NCBI GenBank assembly: GCA_036280655.1 | Contig: DASUQI010000039.1 | Coordinates: forward strand, 1 to 64,000 | Length of the DNA stretch: 64,000 bases | Reading direction: 5' to 3' | Origin: DASSJM01 sp036280655 | GTDB taxonomy: Bacteria; Actinomycetota; UBA4738; HRBIN12 | In this document: one piece after another, positions 42,356-51,328 of the stretch | How positions within the stretch are numbered: position 1 is the first letter of the stretch | Layout of the letters: the number at the start of each line of letters is the position of its first letter | Program-made: the position numbers and the translations under genes | Notes under the pieces: model-generated | Told to the model about the DNA's origin: nothing | The model's database searches: none | What the model saw: only the letters and a program-made list of their open reading frames with translations

Positions 42356-43855
42356 ATGCGGCGGGCGGGCGCGATCGCGTGGGCGTTCCTCCTGGTCCTG
42401 GCCGCCTGCACGTCGGACGGTCCGGAGGAGGGCGCTGAGGCGACGCCGTCCCTCGAGCTCGGGGCGCCGATGGACCTCGAGGTCTTCGTCTACAACGTCG
42501 AGTACGGAGGCGACGAGACGACCGATGCCGTGATCGAGTCGATCGACGCGGACATCGTCGGCGTCCTCGAGTCCTACAACCGCATCTCCGAGACCGCCGA
42601 TCGCACCGGCTACCCGTACTACAACACGAGCCTGCAGATCCTCTCGAAGTACCCGATCCACGAGCCCTCGGGAGCAGAGGGGCGATACGCGTTCATCGAG
42701 GTCCGGCCCGGCGAGGTCGTGGCGTTCTTCAACATCCACCTCGACTACGTTCGGTACGGCCCTCGCCTGCTCCGCGCCGGCGTGCCGATGGACGAGGTCC
42801 TCGCGTCCGAGGACGTGGTGCGCACGTCCTCGCTCGATGTCCCGCTCGGGCTGATGCAGGACCTGATCGCGCAGGGCTACCCGGTGTTCTTCACCGGCGA
42901 CCACAACGAGCCCTCGCACCTCGACTACGGGACCGAGACGGTGGGTACCCGCGAGGGCATCGACGAGCCCGTGCCGTGGCCGGTCAGCATCGCGATCACC
43001 GACCTCGGCTTCCGAGACACCTACCGCGAGATCCACCCCGACCCGGTCGAGGACGCGGCGATCAGCCACTTCGGCGTGCAGGACCGCATCGACTTCCTCT
43101 ACGCCGCGGGCCCGAGCGACACGCTCGACAGCCGGCTGATCGGCGAGCTCGGCGGCGAGGACGTCGACGAGGCGTTCATGCCGTGGACGTCCGACCACCG
43201 GGCGTTCGCCTCGACGTTCGAGGTGCGACCGGCCTCGATGCCGCTCATGGTCTCGGTCGACACCGCGCTGCTCGACCGCGGCGACCCGCTCACCGTGAGC
43301 TACCAGGCCACTGATGAGGGTTCGGTCGCGGTCGTCAAGGAGGGCGGCGCGCCGGACGCCGCGTTGCAGACCGAGGGGACGACGGGCGCTCGCGGGAGCA
43401 CGCAGGCGTTCGACACCGCCGACATGGCGGCGGGGCCCTACGAGGCCGTGCTCCTCGACGGCGACGGGGCCGAGCTCGCGCGCGTCGGCTTCGTCATCCG
43501 CGACCCCCAGGCCGAGATCCGGGTCGCGACCGACGCCGCGAGCTACGCGCCCGGCGAGCCGATCGTCGTCTCGTGGGAGGACGGCCCCGCGAACCGGTGG
43601 GACTGGCTCGGCGTGTACCGCGCGGACGCGGCCGACCCGAAGGTCGACGGCTACACGATCTGGAACTACACGGGGCTGCATGCGTCCGGGACGGACCCGC
43701 CCGTGGTCGACGGCTCGGTCACGTTCGACGACTCGACGATGGGGATCCCGTGGTGGCCGCTGCGACCCGGGACCTACGTCGTGCACTACCTCGTGACCGA
43801 TCGCTACCGGTCGATCGGCAGCGCGACGTTCGAGGTGACGGGCTCGGCAGGCTAG
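42356..43855 (+). CDS. endonuclease/exonuclease/phosphatase-family lipoprotein
   Basis: 499 residues. Signal peptide with lipobox VLAACTSD, then an EEP (DNase I-like) domain: VFVYNVEYGG, the Asp/Asn site FTGDHNEPSHLD, and the terminal SDHRAFAS with the catalytic His. After about residue 305 come two Ig-like beta domains (one with IVVSWEDGPANRWDWLGVYR) that may bind the wall or substrate. It is probably an exported phosphodiesterase acting on phospholipid, sugar-phosphate or extracellular DNA. Its TAG is interlocked with the stop of the convergent pirin gene. Confidence 0.83.
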   Translation: MRRAGAIAWAFLLVLAACTSDGPEEGAEATPSLELGAPMDLEVFVYNVEYGGDETTDAVIESIDADIVGVLESYNRISETADRTGYPYYNTSLQILSKYPIHEPSGAEGRYAFIEVRPGEVVAFFNIHLDYVRYGPRLLRAGVPMDEVLASEDVVRTSSLDVPLGLMQDLIAQGYPVFFTGDHNEPSHLDYGTETVGTREGIDEPVPWPVSIAITDLGFRDTYREIHPDPVEDAAISHFGVQDRIDFLYAAGPSDTLDSRLIGELGGEDVDEAFMPWTSDHRAFASTFEVRPASMPLMVSVDTALLDRGDPLTVSYQATDEGSVAVVKEGGAPDAALQTEGTTGARGSTQAFDTADMAAGPYEAVLLDGDGAELARVGFVIRDPQAEIRVATDAASYAPGEPIVVSWEDGPANRWDWLGVYRADAADPKVDGYTIWNYTGLHASGTDPPVVDGSVTFDDSTMGIPWWPLRPGTYVVHYLVTDRYRSIGSATFEVTGSAG

Positions 43856-44670
43856 TCGACGTACGGCCCGTTGAAGACGGGCATCTCGCGGTAGGGCCGG
43901 CCGGCCATCAGCAGGAACCGCGTCGCCGGCTCGGCTTCGGCGACCGTGAAGGCGTCCCCTGGTCCGAGCAGCACCAGCTGCGGCGGTCTCGCCCGGCGCC
44001 CGTTGGCCCCGAACGAGCCCTCGCCCTCGAGCACGTACGCGAAGCCCCGGAACTCGGACGGGACCGCCGTCGTCGCCCGGCCGCCCTCGGGCAGCTCCAC
44101 ATCGAGGATCAGCCCCGGCGTTCCGAGCTGCAGCGGCGATCCCTCGCCGACGAGGGTCCGAGCGATCGCGTCGCCCTCCCGCTGGTTCGGGATCAGCTCC
44201 CGGCGGAGCACCTGCGCCCTCGGCTCCGCGCCCTTGTCCTTCCGCGCGAGGTTCACCCAGAACAGGACGCCGCGGAACTCGACCTCACCGCGGTCCTCCT
44301 CGACCTCGTCGCCGCCCATGGCCTCCGCGTGCCAGACGCCGCGACCCGTCCGGACGAACAGGAGGTCACCCTGGGACAGCCGCGCCCGCTCCATCGTGCC
44401 GCCCGGACCCGTGCTGTGCCCGGTGCTGATCGAGCCCTCGAGCGCGTACCACAGGTTGTCGAACCCGCGGTGCGGATGCTTCGTGTCGATGCCCGCGGCC
44501 GCCGACGGCCGGAACCGCCCCTCGTGCACGAGGATATACGGGTCGACCTGCTCGTAGGGCACCGAACGCGAGGGAAGCGCCTCGAGCACGGGGAGCCCCA
44601 TGACGCTGATCGGGGCCGCGTCCTCGACGACCAGGGCCTCACGGCCCGTCTCGGTCACTCGGTCGCTCAT
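43852..44670 (-). CDS. pirin family protein (chromosomal copy)
   Basis: 272-residue bicupin with metal-site motifs KHPHRGFDNLWYALEG and GRGVWHAEA. It is paralogous to the island pirin at 27878 over its whole length, including FWVNLARKDKGAEPRA. GGGAGG lies just upstream of the ATG, and TAGGGT at 44703-44698 may be its -10 box. Confidence 0.88.
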   Translation of the reverse strand: MSDRVTETGREALVVEDAAPISVMGLPVLEALPSRSVPYEQVDPYILVHEGRFRPSAAAGIDTKHPHRGFDNLWYALEGSISTGHSTGPGGTMERARLSQGDLLFVRTGRGVWHAEAMGGDEVEEDRGEVEFRGVLFWVNLARKDKGAEPRAQVLRRELIPNQREGDAIARTLVGEGSPLQLGTPGLILDVELPEGGRATTAVPSEFRGFAYVLEGEGSFGANGRRARPPQLVLLGPGDAFTVAEAEPATRFLLMAGRPYREMPVFNGPYVD

Positions 44671-44719
44671 GTCCGCCTCCCTGTCGTCGGGTCGGCACCC
44701 TACGAGAACTCGAGGCAGA

Positions 44720-45673
44720 TCAGATCGTGAGGACCACGTTGCCGGTCTTCTGTCCGGTCTCGACGTACCTCGTCGCCTCGACTACGTCCTCGAGCGGATA
44801 CGCGCGTTCGATCACCGGGCGGTACTTCCCCGCCTCGATGAGCCCCTTCAGGAGCAGCACGTCCTCCTTCGTCTCCCTCGAGATCGAGAGCGTCACGCGC
44901 TTGTCGCCGATCCATCGGGTCAGCAGCGCGAGCGGCGGGACGTGCCAGAGGAAGCCGACGTCGGTCGCGACGAACGTCCCACCGGGGTTCAACGAATGCC
45001 TGCTCCGCCGGAACGAATGCTTGCCGGCCGCGTCCACGATCACGTCGTACGTCTCGCCGTTCTTCGTGAAGTCCTCCCTCGTGTAGTCGAAGACCGGCTC
45101 GGCCCCGAGCGACCGCACGAGTTCGAGGTTCTTCGTGTTGCACACGGCGCTCACGTCCGCGCCGAACGCCTTCGCGAGCTGCACCGCCGCGGTTCCGGTG
45201 GCGCCGGACGCGCCGTAGATCATGATCCGCTGCCCCTCGTGGAGGTGCACGCTCCGCAGACACGTGAGCGCGGCGATCGCCCCGTCGCAGACCGCGGCCG
45301 CCTGTTCGAACGTGATCTCGACGGGCATGCGGGCGAGCGCCGCATCCTCTGACATGGACGTGAACTCCGCGTACGCGCCGGACCCCTTGATCCCGAACAC
45401 GCGGTCGCCGACGTCGAATCCGCTCACGCCCGCGCCGATCGCCTCCACCTCGCCGGAGAGCTCCATGCCGAGGATCCGTTGCCTCGGCCGCAGGAGCCCC
45501 TTGAAGAGCCGCCACAGGAACGGCTTGGCGGCGCGAACCGCGCAGTCGGTCCGGTTCACCGTGGTCGCGCGGATCCTGATGAGGACCTCTCCGGCAGCGG
45601 GCACCGGGCGTTCGGCCTCGTCGATCCGGAGGACCTCCGGAGGCCCGTACCGGTCGTGGACCACCGCTCGCAT
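44720..45673 (-). CDS. NAD(P)-dependent MDR-superfamily oxidoreductase
   Basis: 317 residues of the quinone oxidoreductase-like medium-chain group: MRAVVHDRYGPPEVLRIDEA at the start, GMELSGEVEAIGAGV in the catalytic domain and the Rossmann motif IMIYGASGATGTAAVQLAKA. The structural-zinc Cys cluster is absent, so it is probably zinc-independent and acts on quinones, enones or similar. The ATG follows GGGAGGGATG. It lies in the same orientation between the pirin and DNA polymerase IV genes, but gaps of 50-70 nt make an operon uncertain. Confidence 0.83.
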   Translation of the reverse strand: MRAVVHDRYGPPEVLRIDEAERPVPAAGEVLIRIRATTVNRTDCAVRAAKPFLWRLFKGLLRPRQRILGMELSGEVEAIGAGVSGFDVGDRVFGIKGSGAYAEFTSMSEDAALARMPVEITFEQAAAVCDGAIAALTCLRSVHLHEGQRIMIYGASGATGTAAVQLAKAFGADVSAVCNTKNLELVRSLGAEPVFDYTREDFTKNGETYDVIVDAAGKHSFRRSRHSLNPGGTFVATDVGFLWHVPPLALLTRWIGDKRVTLSISRETKEDVLLLKGLIEAGKYRPVIERAYPLEDVVEATRYVETGQKTGNVVLTI

Positions 45674-45739
45674 GTGACATCCCTCCCGTGCCGATGCCCA
45701 CGATGCGGCAGCCGTCCGGGTTCGGCAAGGAGTGAAGGC

Positions 45740-46930
45740 TCAGTCGGGCAGGAGCGGCACCGCCTGGCGGGTGTCCCGCCCGAGCAGCACGGCACGGGTG
45801 ATCGCGGTGGACCCGAACCGTTCGCGCACACGGTCGAGCGCGCCGTCGACCGTCTCCGCTCGTGGCCGGTCGAGCGGCAGCGCGAGCTGGATCGCCCGGT
45901 CGTCGCCGAGGCCGCTGAGCGTCAGACCGATCAGCGTGATGCCCCGGCGTTCGATCATCGGGCGGACCGACGCGAGCAGGCCCTGCCCGATCGCGAGGAT
46001 CGTCTGCGTGTCCGCCGTCGCCTCCCACATCGTGTGCGAGCGCGTCGCGCGCGAGAAGTCGTCGAACCGCATCCGCAGCGTGACGGTCCGGCAGACCCGG
46101 TGCGCCTTCCGCAGCCGGCGGCTGAGGCGATCCGCGAGCGCGATCAGGTCGGCGTCGAGCGCCTCCGGCGGGCGCTTCCTCCGGCCCAGTGCCCGCTGCG
46201 TCCCCATCGACCGTCGGCGGCGTCCGACCTGCACCGGCCGAGGGTCGCGGTTGTGCGCGAGCGCGTGCAGGTGCCGGCCCGCGGCGCGACCCAGCATCCG
46301 GACGAGCGTCGCCTCCCCGACGCGCCCGACCTCGCCGACCGTCGTGATCGAGCGTTCGCGGAGCTTGGCCGCGGTTACCTCGCCGACGCCCCACAGCCGT
46401 TCGACCGGAAGCGGATGCAGGAACTCGAGCTCGGCGTCGGGCGGCACGACGAGCAGGCCGTCCGGCTTGGCGACGCCGCTCGCGACCTTGGCGAGGAACT
46501 TCGTGCGGGCCACGCCGACGGTTACCGGCAGGCCGACGCGGTCGAGGACGTCCCGGCGCAGCTGAACGGCGATCTCGGTCGGCGAGCCGGAGATCAGCCG
46601 GAGGCCGCCGACGTCGAGGAAGGCCTCGTCGATCGACAGCCCCTCGACGAAGGGCGTCGTGTCGTCGAACACCTCGAACAGGGCCTTGCTCGCCGCGCTG
46701 TACGCGTCCATCCGCGGCGAGACGACGACGGCCTGAGGGCACAGGCGCCGGGCCTGTCGTCCGCCCATCGGGGTTCGGACGCCGAAGGCCTTCGCCTCGT
46801 AGCTTGCGGCGAGCACGACGCCGCCTCCGACGATGACCGGCCGGCCGCGCAGCGAGGGATCGTCCCGCTGCTCGACGGACGCGTAGAAGGAGTCGACGTC
46901 GGCGTGAAGGATCGTGGCCTCGCTCGGCAC
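45740..46930 (-). CDS. dinB: DNA polymerase IV (Y family)
   Basis: 396-residue translesion polymerase. Catalytic acidic residues are in ILHADVDSFYASVEQRDD and LSIDEAFLDVGG; the steric-gate region is DSFYASVE; the helix-hairpin-helix segment is RLWGVGEVTAAKLRERS; a beta-clamp binding motif (QLALPL) lies near the C-terminus. The GTG start is supported by the conserved N-terminus ILHADVD. No LexA-type box was recognised upstream. Confidence 0.92.
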   Translation of the reverse strand: MPSEATILHADVDSFYASVEQRDDPSLRGRPVIVGGGVVLAASYEAKAFGVRTPMGGRQARRLCPQAVVVSPRMDAYSAASKALFEVFDDTTPFVEGLSIDEAFLDVGGLRLISGSPTEIAVQLRRDVLDRVGLPVTVGVARTKFLAKVASGVAKPDGLLVVPPDAELEFLHPLPVERLWGVGEVTAAKLRERSITTVGEVGRVGEATLVRMLGRAAGRHLHALAHNRDPRPVQVGRRRRSMGTQRALGRRKRPPEALDADLIALADRLSRRLRKAHRVCRTVTLRMRFDDFSRATRSHTMWEATADTQTILAIGQGLLASVRPMIERRGITLIGLTLSGLGDDRAIQLALPLDRPRAETVDGALDRVRERFGSTAITRAVLLGRDTRQAVPLLPD

Positions 46931-47006
46931 GGACCGATCGTCACACTCGGAGGTGACAGCCCGGCTCCCGGCGAGCGGCCCTGGTCGGGGTCGTGACCGC
47001 CGTGCC

Positions 47007-47012
47007 TACACT
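47007..47012 (+). promoter_or_regulatory. -10 element of a leaderless F420-type oxidoreductase gene
   Basis: TACACT is followed by six bases and the ATG at 47019, so transcription should start at or next to the start codon. Confidence 0.45.
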
Positions 47013-47018
47013 CCGGCG

Positions 47019-47909
47019 ATGAAGATCGGCGCGATCCTGCTCGCGGCCGCCGACGGAGGGCGCCCGACCCCGCCGTGGCCGGAGGTGCGCTCGTTCGCGC
47101 TCGCGGCCGAGGCGCAGGGGCTCGACTCCGTCTGGATGTTCGACCACTTCTTCTACCGGCCGTCCGCGGGGCCGATCGAGGGTCAACACGAGGCGTGGAC
47201 GATCGTGAGCGCGGTCGCCTCGGTGACCGAGCGCGTCGAGATCGGAACGCTCGTGCTCTGCTCGAGCTTCCGGAGCCCGTCGCTCGTTGCGAAGATGGCC
47301 GCGACGGCCGACGAGGTGAGCGGCGGCCGCCTGATCCTCGGCCTGGGCGCGGGCTGGCACGACGCGGAGTACGACGCGTTCGGCTTCCCGAAGGATCATC
47401 GCGTCGACCGGTTCGAGGAGGCCGTCGAGATCGTCGCGCCGCTGCTCCGCGGCGAGGCGGTGACCTTCGAGGGTACGTACGAGGTGGCACGCGACGCGGT
47501 CCTGGTGCCCGCGCCGGGGCGAAGGATCCCGATCCTCGTGGCGGCGTTCGGCACGCGGATGCTGCGGATCACCGCTCGGCACGCGGACGCCTGGAACACG
47601 GCGTGGTTCGGCGCGCCGGACGACCGCCTCGCCGAACGGCTGCGCGCGCTCGACGCCGCGCTCGAGGCCGAGGGCCGGGACCCGGCGACGCTCGCGCGAA
47701 CCGTCGGGGTGAACGTCGTGGATCTCGAGCAGGACCCGAACGCGGGCGACGACGAGGACGACGATCGGTCGTTCCGAGGCTCGGTCGACGAGCTCGCCCG
47801 CGCGATCGACGACTACGAGGCGCTCGGCATCGACCACCTCATCGTGCTCCTCCAGCCGATGACGGAGGCCTCGATCGAGCGGTTGGCGGCCGCGCTCGCG
47901 CGCCGATAG
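47019..47909 (+). CDS. LLM-class F420-type oxidoreductase
   Basis: 296-residue TIM-barrel protein: KIGAILLAAADGG, then GLDSVWMFDHFFY, the family segment LVAKMAATADEVSGGRLILGLGAGW and HDAEYDAFGFPKDHRVDRFEEAVEIV. This matches F420-dependent or FMN-dependent luciferase-like oxidoreductases of unknown substrate. The start at 47019 is supported by its -10 element and normal family beginning. Single-gene unit converging on the VOC gene. Confidence 0.85.
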   Translation: MKIGAILLAAADGGRPTPPWPEVRSFALAAEAQGLDSVWMFDHFFYRPSAGPIEGQHEAWTIVSAVASVTERVEIGTLVLCSSFRSPSLVAKMAATADEVSGGRLILGLGAGWHDAEYDAFGFPKDHRVDRFEEAVEIVAPLLRGEAVTFEGTYEVARDAVLVPAPGRRIPILVAAFGTRMLRITARHADAWNTAWFGAPDDRLAERLRALDAALEAEGRDPATLARTVGVNVVDLEQDPNAGDDEDDDRSFRGSVDELARAIDDYEALGIDHLIVLLQPMTEASIERLAAALARR

Positions 47910-47938
47910 ACGGCGAGCTCGTCGGCCGGGCCTGCTCC

Positions 47939-48331
47939 CTACTTCCAGTTCTCCCAGAGCCCGACCACGTTGCCCTCGGAGTCCTTGAAGTACGCGAACG
48001 CGCCGAGGTTCGGGATCTCGGTCCTGGGCGTGACGACGCTGCCGCCGCCCGCCTCGACCTTCTTCAGGGACTCGTCGATCGCGTCGACGCCGATCGTGAT
48101 CACCGGGGTCGCGGGAGCATCGGGGCTCCGCACGTACAGCCCACCGTTGATCGCGCCCGGCTCCGTGGGGAGCCGCGTCTGCTGGTCGAACGGGGTCGTG
48201 ATCAGGGACGTGTAGATGTTCCCGTCGCCCATGTCCGCGTCCTCCAGCTCCCATTCGAAGGCGGAGCGGTAGAACTCCTTCGCCCGATCCCGATCGTCCG
48301 CCGGGATCTCGAAGTGCACGACCTTGTCCAT
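47939..48331 (-). CDS. VOC (glyoxalase/bleomycin-resistance) family protein
   Basis: 130 residues: VVHFEIPADDRDRAKEFYRS opens the first beta-alpha-beta-beta-beta unit, and DSEGNVVGLWENWK closes the second with the usual metal Glu region. GGAAGGAGG precedes the ATG at 48331. Small VOC proteins bind metals and diverse ligands; substrate unknown. Confidence 0.83.
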   Translation of the reverse strand: MDKVVHFEIPADDRDRAKEFYRSAFEWELEDADMGDGNIYTSLITTPFDQQTRLPTEPGAINGGLYVRSPDAPATPVITIGVDAIDESLKKVEAGGGSVVTPRTEIPNLGAFAYFKDSEGNVVGLWENWK

Positions 48332-48424
48332 CCGGGGCCTCCTTCCGGTCGTTCCCACACAGCGAACCCCCACCGTACACCCGGGTCCACCCCGTCGGTT
48401 TGCGACATCCTGCCCACGCCCGGG

Positions 48425-48616
48425 TCAGCGCAGGTGCTGGCCGCCGTCCACCGTCGGCCCGGGGCCGCCGTGGCGCCGTCGGATCTCCTCCTCGATCCGT
48501 TGCCGTTCGATCGGCCCGATCGAGCGGGCTCGATCCCTTCGCGCGCTTCTCGACCGCACCCACCACAGCACCGCTAGGACGAGGACCGCTACGAGCAGCA
48601 CGACGAGCCACTTCAC
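48425..48616 (-). CDS. small single-span membrane protein
   Basis: 63 residues: N-terminal helix KWLVVLLVAVLVLAVLWWV, then a basic cytosolic part (RSRSARRDRARSIGPIERQR) with a short amphipathic helix. GTG start with GGAG upstream. Function unknown. Confidence 0.6.
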   Translation of the reverse strand: MKWLVVLLVAVLVLAVLWWVRSRSARRDRARSIGPIERQRIEEEIRRRHGGPGPTVDGGQHLR

Positions 48617-48666
48617 ACCGCATCGCTCCTTCGGGCCACGGGCATGCTACCGACCTGGGTACGACC

Positions 48667-49917
48667 TCAGGCCTCCCGCTCCGCCTCCTCGATCTCGGAG
48701 CGCAGCCGCCTCCACCCCTCCCGCTCGAGCAGGAGCGAGACCGCGGTCCCGAGCACGAGCGCCCAGAAGAACGGCCCGAGGCCGGCCACCGTCATCTGCG
48801 AGAGCGAGATCGCGAACGCGAAGACGGGGCCCAGGACGAGCGGACCCTTCGCGATCTCCTTGATCGCCCCGATCAGCCCGCCGAGGAGCGCCAGCCCGGC
48901 CATCGTCAGCAACAGCGTCGAGGGGACGAGCACCGCGAGCGCGGCGGCGGTGCTCGCGAAGAGTGCGATGAGCAGACCCGCCGAGGCGGGGAGGAAGACC
49001 GAGCGATAGCGGATCTCCTGCGGGCCGGCCTCCGGGCTCGCGGTGAGCAGCACCGGCGGCAGCGCGAGCGAGACCGCGACCGGCCCCCAGAACGAACCGA
49101 CCATCGTCCCGATGCCGCTCACGACGTTCAGCACGGTCTCGGGCGGATGGAAGCCCTGGCTCCGCATGTAGATCGCGGACGGGATGTTCGCCTGCACCGT
49201 CATGAGCGCCACGAGCACCGGCGTCGCGGTGAGGATCGCCTTGAGGTCGAAGGTGGGTCGGACGACGTCGAGGCTCGGCAGCGAGAACGAGGTCGGGAAC
49301 GACCCGAGCTGGCCCGTCACCGCCGCAACCACGATCCCGGCGAGGAACGCCGCGAGGATCGGCGGCACCCGCGTGCCGAACATCCGCTGACTGAGCAGGT
49401 ACGCGAGGACGGCCGCCCCGATCATCACCGGGACCTCGATCGGGATCGAGTCCCCGTCCTGCGACGTGCTGAGCGACGTGAAGATGCCGGCGACGAACGG
49501 CATCACCGCCCCCGCGATCAGGCCGTACACGATCGGCGCGGGGATCCATTCCGCGATCAGCTTCGTGAGTCCGAGCCCTGCCGCCAGCAGCACGACCGCG
49601 CCCGCGACGATCGACGCGCCTACCAGCTCGGAGAAGGAGATCTGGTGGCCGAGCGAGACGAAGAAGATGATCGCGAAGATGTTCCCGGTGACGAGGAGCG
49701 GCATCCGGTACCGGAGCGTGAGGACGAGCGCGATCACCGTCGGGAGCCCGTAGAGCATCAAGATCCAGGCGCTCGTCTCGTCCTTCGTGAGCTCGAGCTC
49801 TCTCGGACCCGCCGCGGTGAGGACGATCCCCAGCACCGCGAAGTAGACGATCGTGGGGGCGATCGAGATGACGATCGCCGGCAGCGACCGCCGGAGCTCC
49901 GCCGACCTTCCCCCCAC
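48667..49917 (-). CDS. BenE-type (benzoate/H+ symporter) membrane transporter
   Basis: 416 residues with about 11-12 helices. Segments such as QANIPSAIYMRSQGFHPPET, VLNVVSGIGTMVGSFWGPVA and a Pro/Gly-rich repeat structure match BenE-like carriers, related to nucleobase transporters. The GTG at 49917 has GGGGGAG upstream; the longer frame adds an arginine-rich, non-conserved N-terminus. Substrate could be an aromatic acid or another organic anion. Confidence 0.7.
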   Translation of the reverse strand: MGGRSAELRRSLPAIVISIAPTIVYFAVLGIVLTAAGPRELELTKDETSAWILMLYGLPTVIALVLTLRYRMPLLVTGNIFAIIFFVSLGHQISFSELVGASIVAGAVVLLAAGLGLTKLIAEWIPAPIVYGLIAGAVMPFVAGIFTSLSTSQDGDSIPIEVPVMIGAAVLAYLLSQRMFGTRVPPILAAFLAGIVVAAVTGQLGSFPTSFSLPSLDVVRPTFDLKAILTATPVLVALMTVQANIPSAIYMRSQGFHPPETVLNVVSGIGTMVGSFWGPVAVSLALPPVLLTASPEAGPQEIRYRSVFLPASAGLLIALFASTAAALAVLVPSTLLLTMAGLALLGGLIGAIKEIAKGPLVLGPVFAFAISLSQMTVAGLGPFFWALVLGTAVSLLLEREGWRRLRSEIEEAEREA

Positions 49918-50228
49918 GACCCGCTCCCCCCGACTCGGCGTGTCCGGTCGCAACGATATGCCGTCCGCCGGGCAAGCAACGCGATGGCTCGGCAAGCATC
50001 CGCCCGGTCCCGTTCGACGGTCTCAAGCGACGGAGATGGGCTCCGCTCCCTCGAGACCTGGGAGGGGGTGGGCCATGCCGAGGATGTCGAGCGCGTCGGC
50101 GGACAAGGTCCAGGACTATGGGCCCGTCGAGGTCACGAAGGCCATGCAGGGGGACCCTGCGTAGGCTCCCTCGATGGGCTCGAGTGGCGACTCGAACCAT
50201 CGGAGGCCCTCGGAACGGGGCGGACGCG

Positions 50229-51326
50229 ATGGCACGCCTGGTCTACTCCGCGATCCAGTCGGTCGACGGCTACGTCGCCGACCGCGACGGGCGATTCGAG
50301 TGGGCCGAACCCGACGAGGAGGTCCACGCCTTCATCAACGATCTCGAACGCTCGGTCGGTACCCACCTCCTCGGCCGCAGGATGTACGAGGTGCTCCTCG
50401 CGTGGGAGACGATGCACACCGCCCCGGACCTGCCCGCGCACATCCCCGAGTTCGCCGGCCTCTGGCGCTCGACCGACAAGGTCGTGTACTCGACGACGCT
50501 CGATGCGCCCTCGAGCGCGCGAACCCGGATCGAGCGAACCTTCGACGCCGACGCCGTCAGCTCCATGAAGGAGTCCGCCGAGCGCGACCTCGCCGTCGGT
50601 AGGCCGACCCTGGCGGGCCGGGCGTTCGAGGCCGGTCTCGTCGACGAGTGTCTGCTCTTCCTCGTGCCCGCCGTCGTGGGCGGCGGCACGCGGTCGCTTC
50701 CCGAGGACCTCGACCTGCGCCTCGAACTCCTGGACGAGCGACGGTTCGCGAGCGGCTTCGTCTTCCTCCGCTACCCGTCACGTGACGGGCTCGAGCACCA
50801 CGACCGGTATCTCGCGGTCGGTCTTCGTCTGATAGCGGTCGTAGTCGGGCCAGATCGCCGCCATCTCTTTCCACCGCGTCGCGCGTTCGCTCGCCGTCGC
50901 CGTCCTCGCCCGCGCGGTGAACGTCTCGGGGCCGACCTGCACGCCGACCTCCGGGTCGGCGACGAGGTTGAGGTACCACGCGGGGTGGTGTCTCCCGCCT
51001 CCGGTCGAGGCGACGACGACGTAGTCGTCACCCGCCCGCCCGTAGATCAGCGCGGTCCTGCGGAGTTTCCCCGACCGGCGGCCGCGGGTGGTGAGCAGGA
51101 GCGTGTCGACCCCATTCCAGCGGTGGCCCTTCTTCCCGTCGCTCTGGACATAGTCGCGGATGTGCTTGCGGACCCATCCCTTCGGGCTGTCGTAGACCCG
51201 CTCCGCCACTCCCGCACCTCGCTCGGTTCCGACGACCGCACCGTACCCGGATGCGAGGCGGCGCGAACGGGATGCCCGGACCACGGCCGTATGCTGCGGC
51301 TCATGCGTGGCTGCCCGACCGGATAG
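50229..51326 (+). CDS. RibD/DHFR-fold reductase-like protein without its own stop
   Basis: The first about 180 codons encode a complete dihydrofolate-reductase-like domain: MARLVYSAIQSVDGYVADRD, HLLGRRMYEVL, and the end segment ECLLFLVPAVVGGGTRSLPE, FASGFVFLRY. Family members stop just after FLRY, but here the frame reads on for about 180 more codons antisense to the nitroreductase gene, giving Arg/Pro-rich sequence with no domain. The expected stop region is a 16-bp palindrome (50774-50789), where a 1-nt shift would give TGA. A small indel or base change at the gene end is likely; the extra C-terminus is probably not functional. TAGGCT at 50163-50168 may be the -10 box. Confidence 0.7.
   Translation: MARLVYSAIQSVDGYVADRDGRFEWAEPDEEVHAFINDLERSVGTHLLGRRMYEVLLAWETMHTAPDLPAHIPEFAGLWRSTDKVVYSTTLDAPSSARTRIERTFDADAVSSMKESAERDLAVGRPTLAGRAFEAGLVDECLLFLVPAVVGGGTRSLPEDLDLRLELLDERRFASGFVFLRYPSRDGLEHHDRYLAVGLRLIAVVVGPDRRHLFPPRRAFARRRRPRPRGERLGADLHADLRVGDEVEVPRGVVSPASGRGDDDVVVTRPPVDQRGPAEFPRPAAAGGEQERVDPIPAVALLPVALDIVADVLADPSLRAVVDPLRHSRTSLGSDDRTVPGCEAARTGCPDHGRMLRLMRGCPTG
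50774..50789. repeat. 16-bp perfect palindrome at the meeting point of two convergent genes
   Basis: CCCGTCACGTGACGGG reads the same on both strands. On the minus strand it supplies the TGA stop of the nitroreductase; on the plus strand the symmetric TGA is out of frame with the reductase-like gene. It could also act as a short terminator hairpin or a CACGTG-type protein site. Confidence 0.6.
50778..51209 (-). CDS. deazaflavin (F420)-dependent nitroreductase family protein
   Basis: 143 residues of the DDN split-barrel family: LLLTTRGRRSGKLRRTALIYGR, then YVVVASTGGGRHHPAWYLNL and ADPEVGVQVG are the characteristic F420-binding and family segments; the end is REIPVVVLEPVT. The GTG at 51209 was chosen since the longer frame adds a non-conserved basic stretch. 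It is the fourth probable F420 enzyme in the window. Confidence 0.88.
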   Translation of the reverse strand: MAERVYDSPKGWVRKHIRDYVQSDGKKGHRWNGVDTLLLTTRGRRSGKLRRTALIYGRAGDDYVVVASTGGGRHHPAWYLNLVADPEVGVQVGPETFTARARTATASERATRWKEMAAIWPDYDRYQTKTDREIPVVVLEPVT

Positions 51327-51328
51327 CG

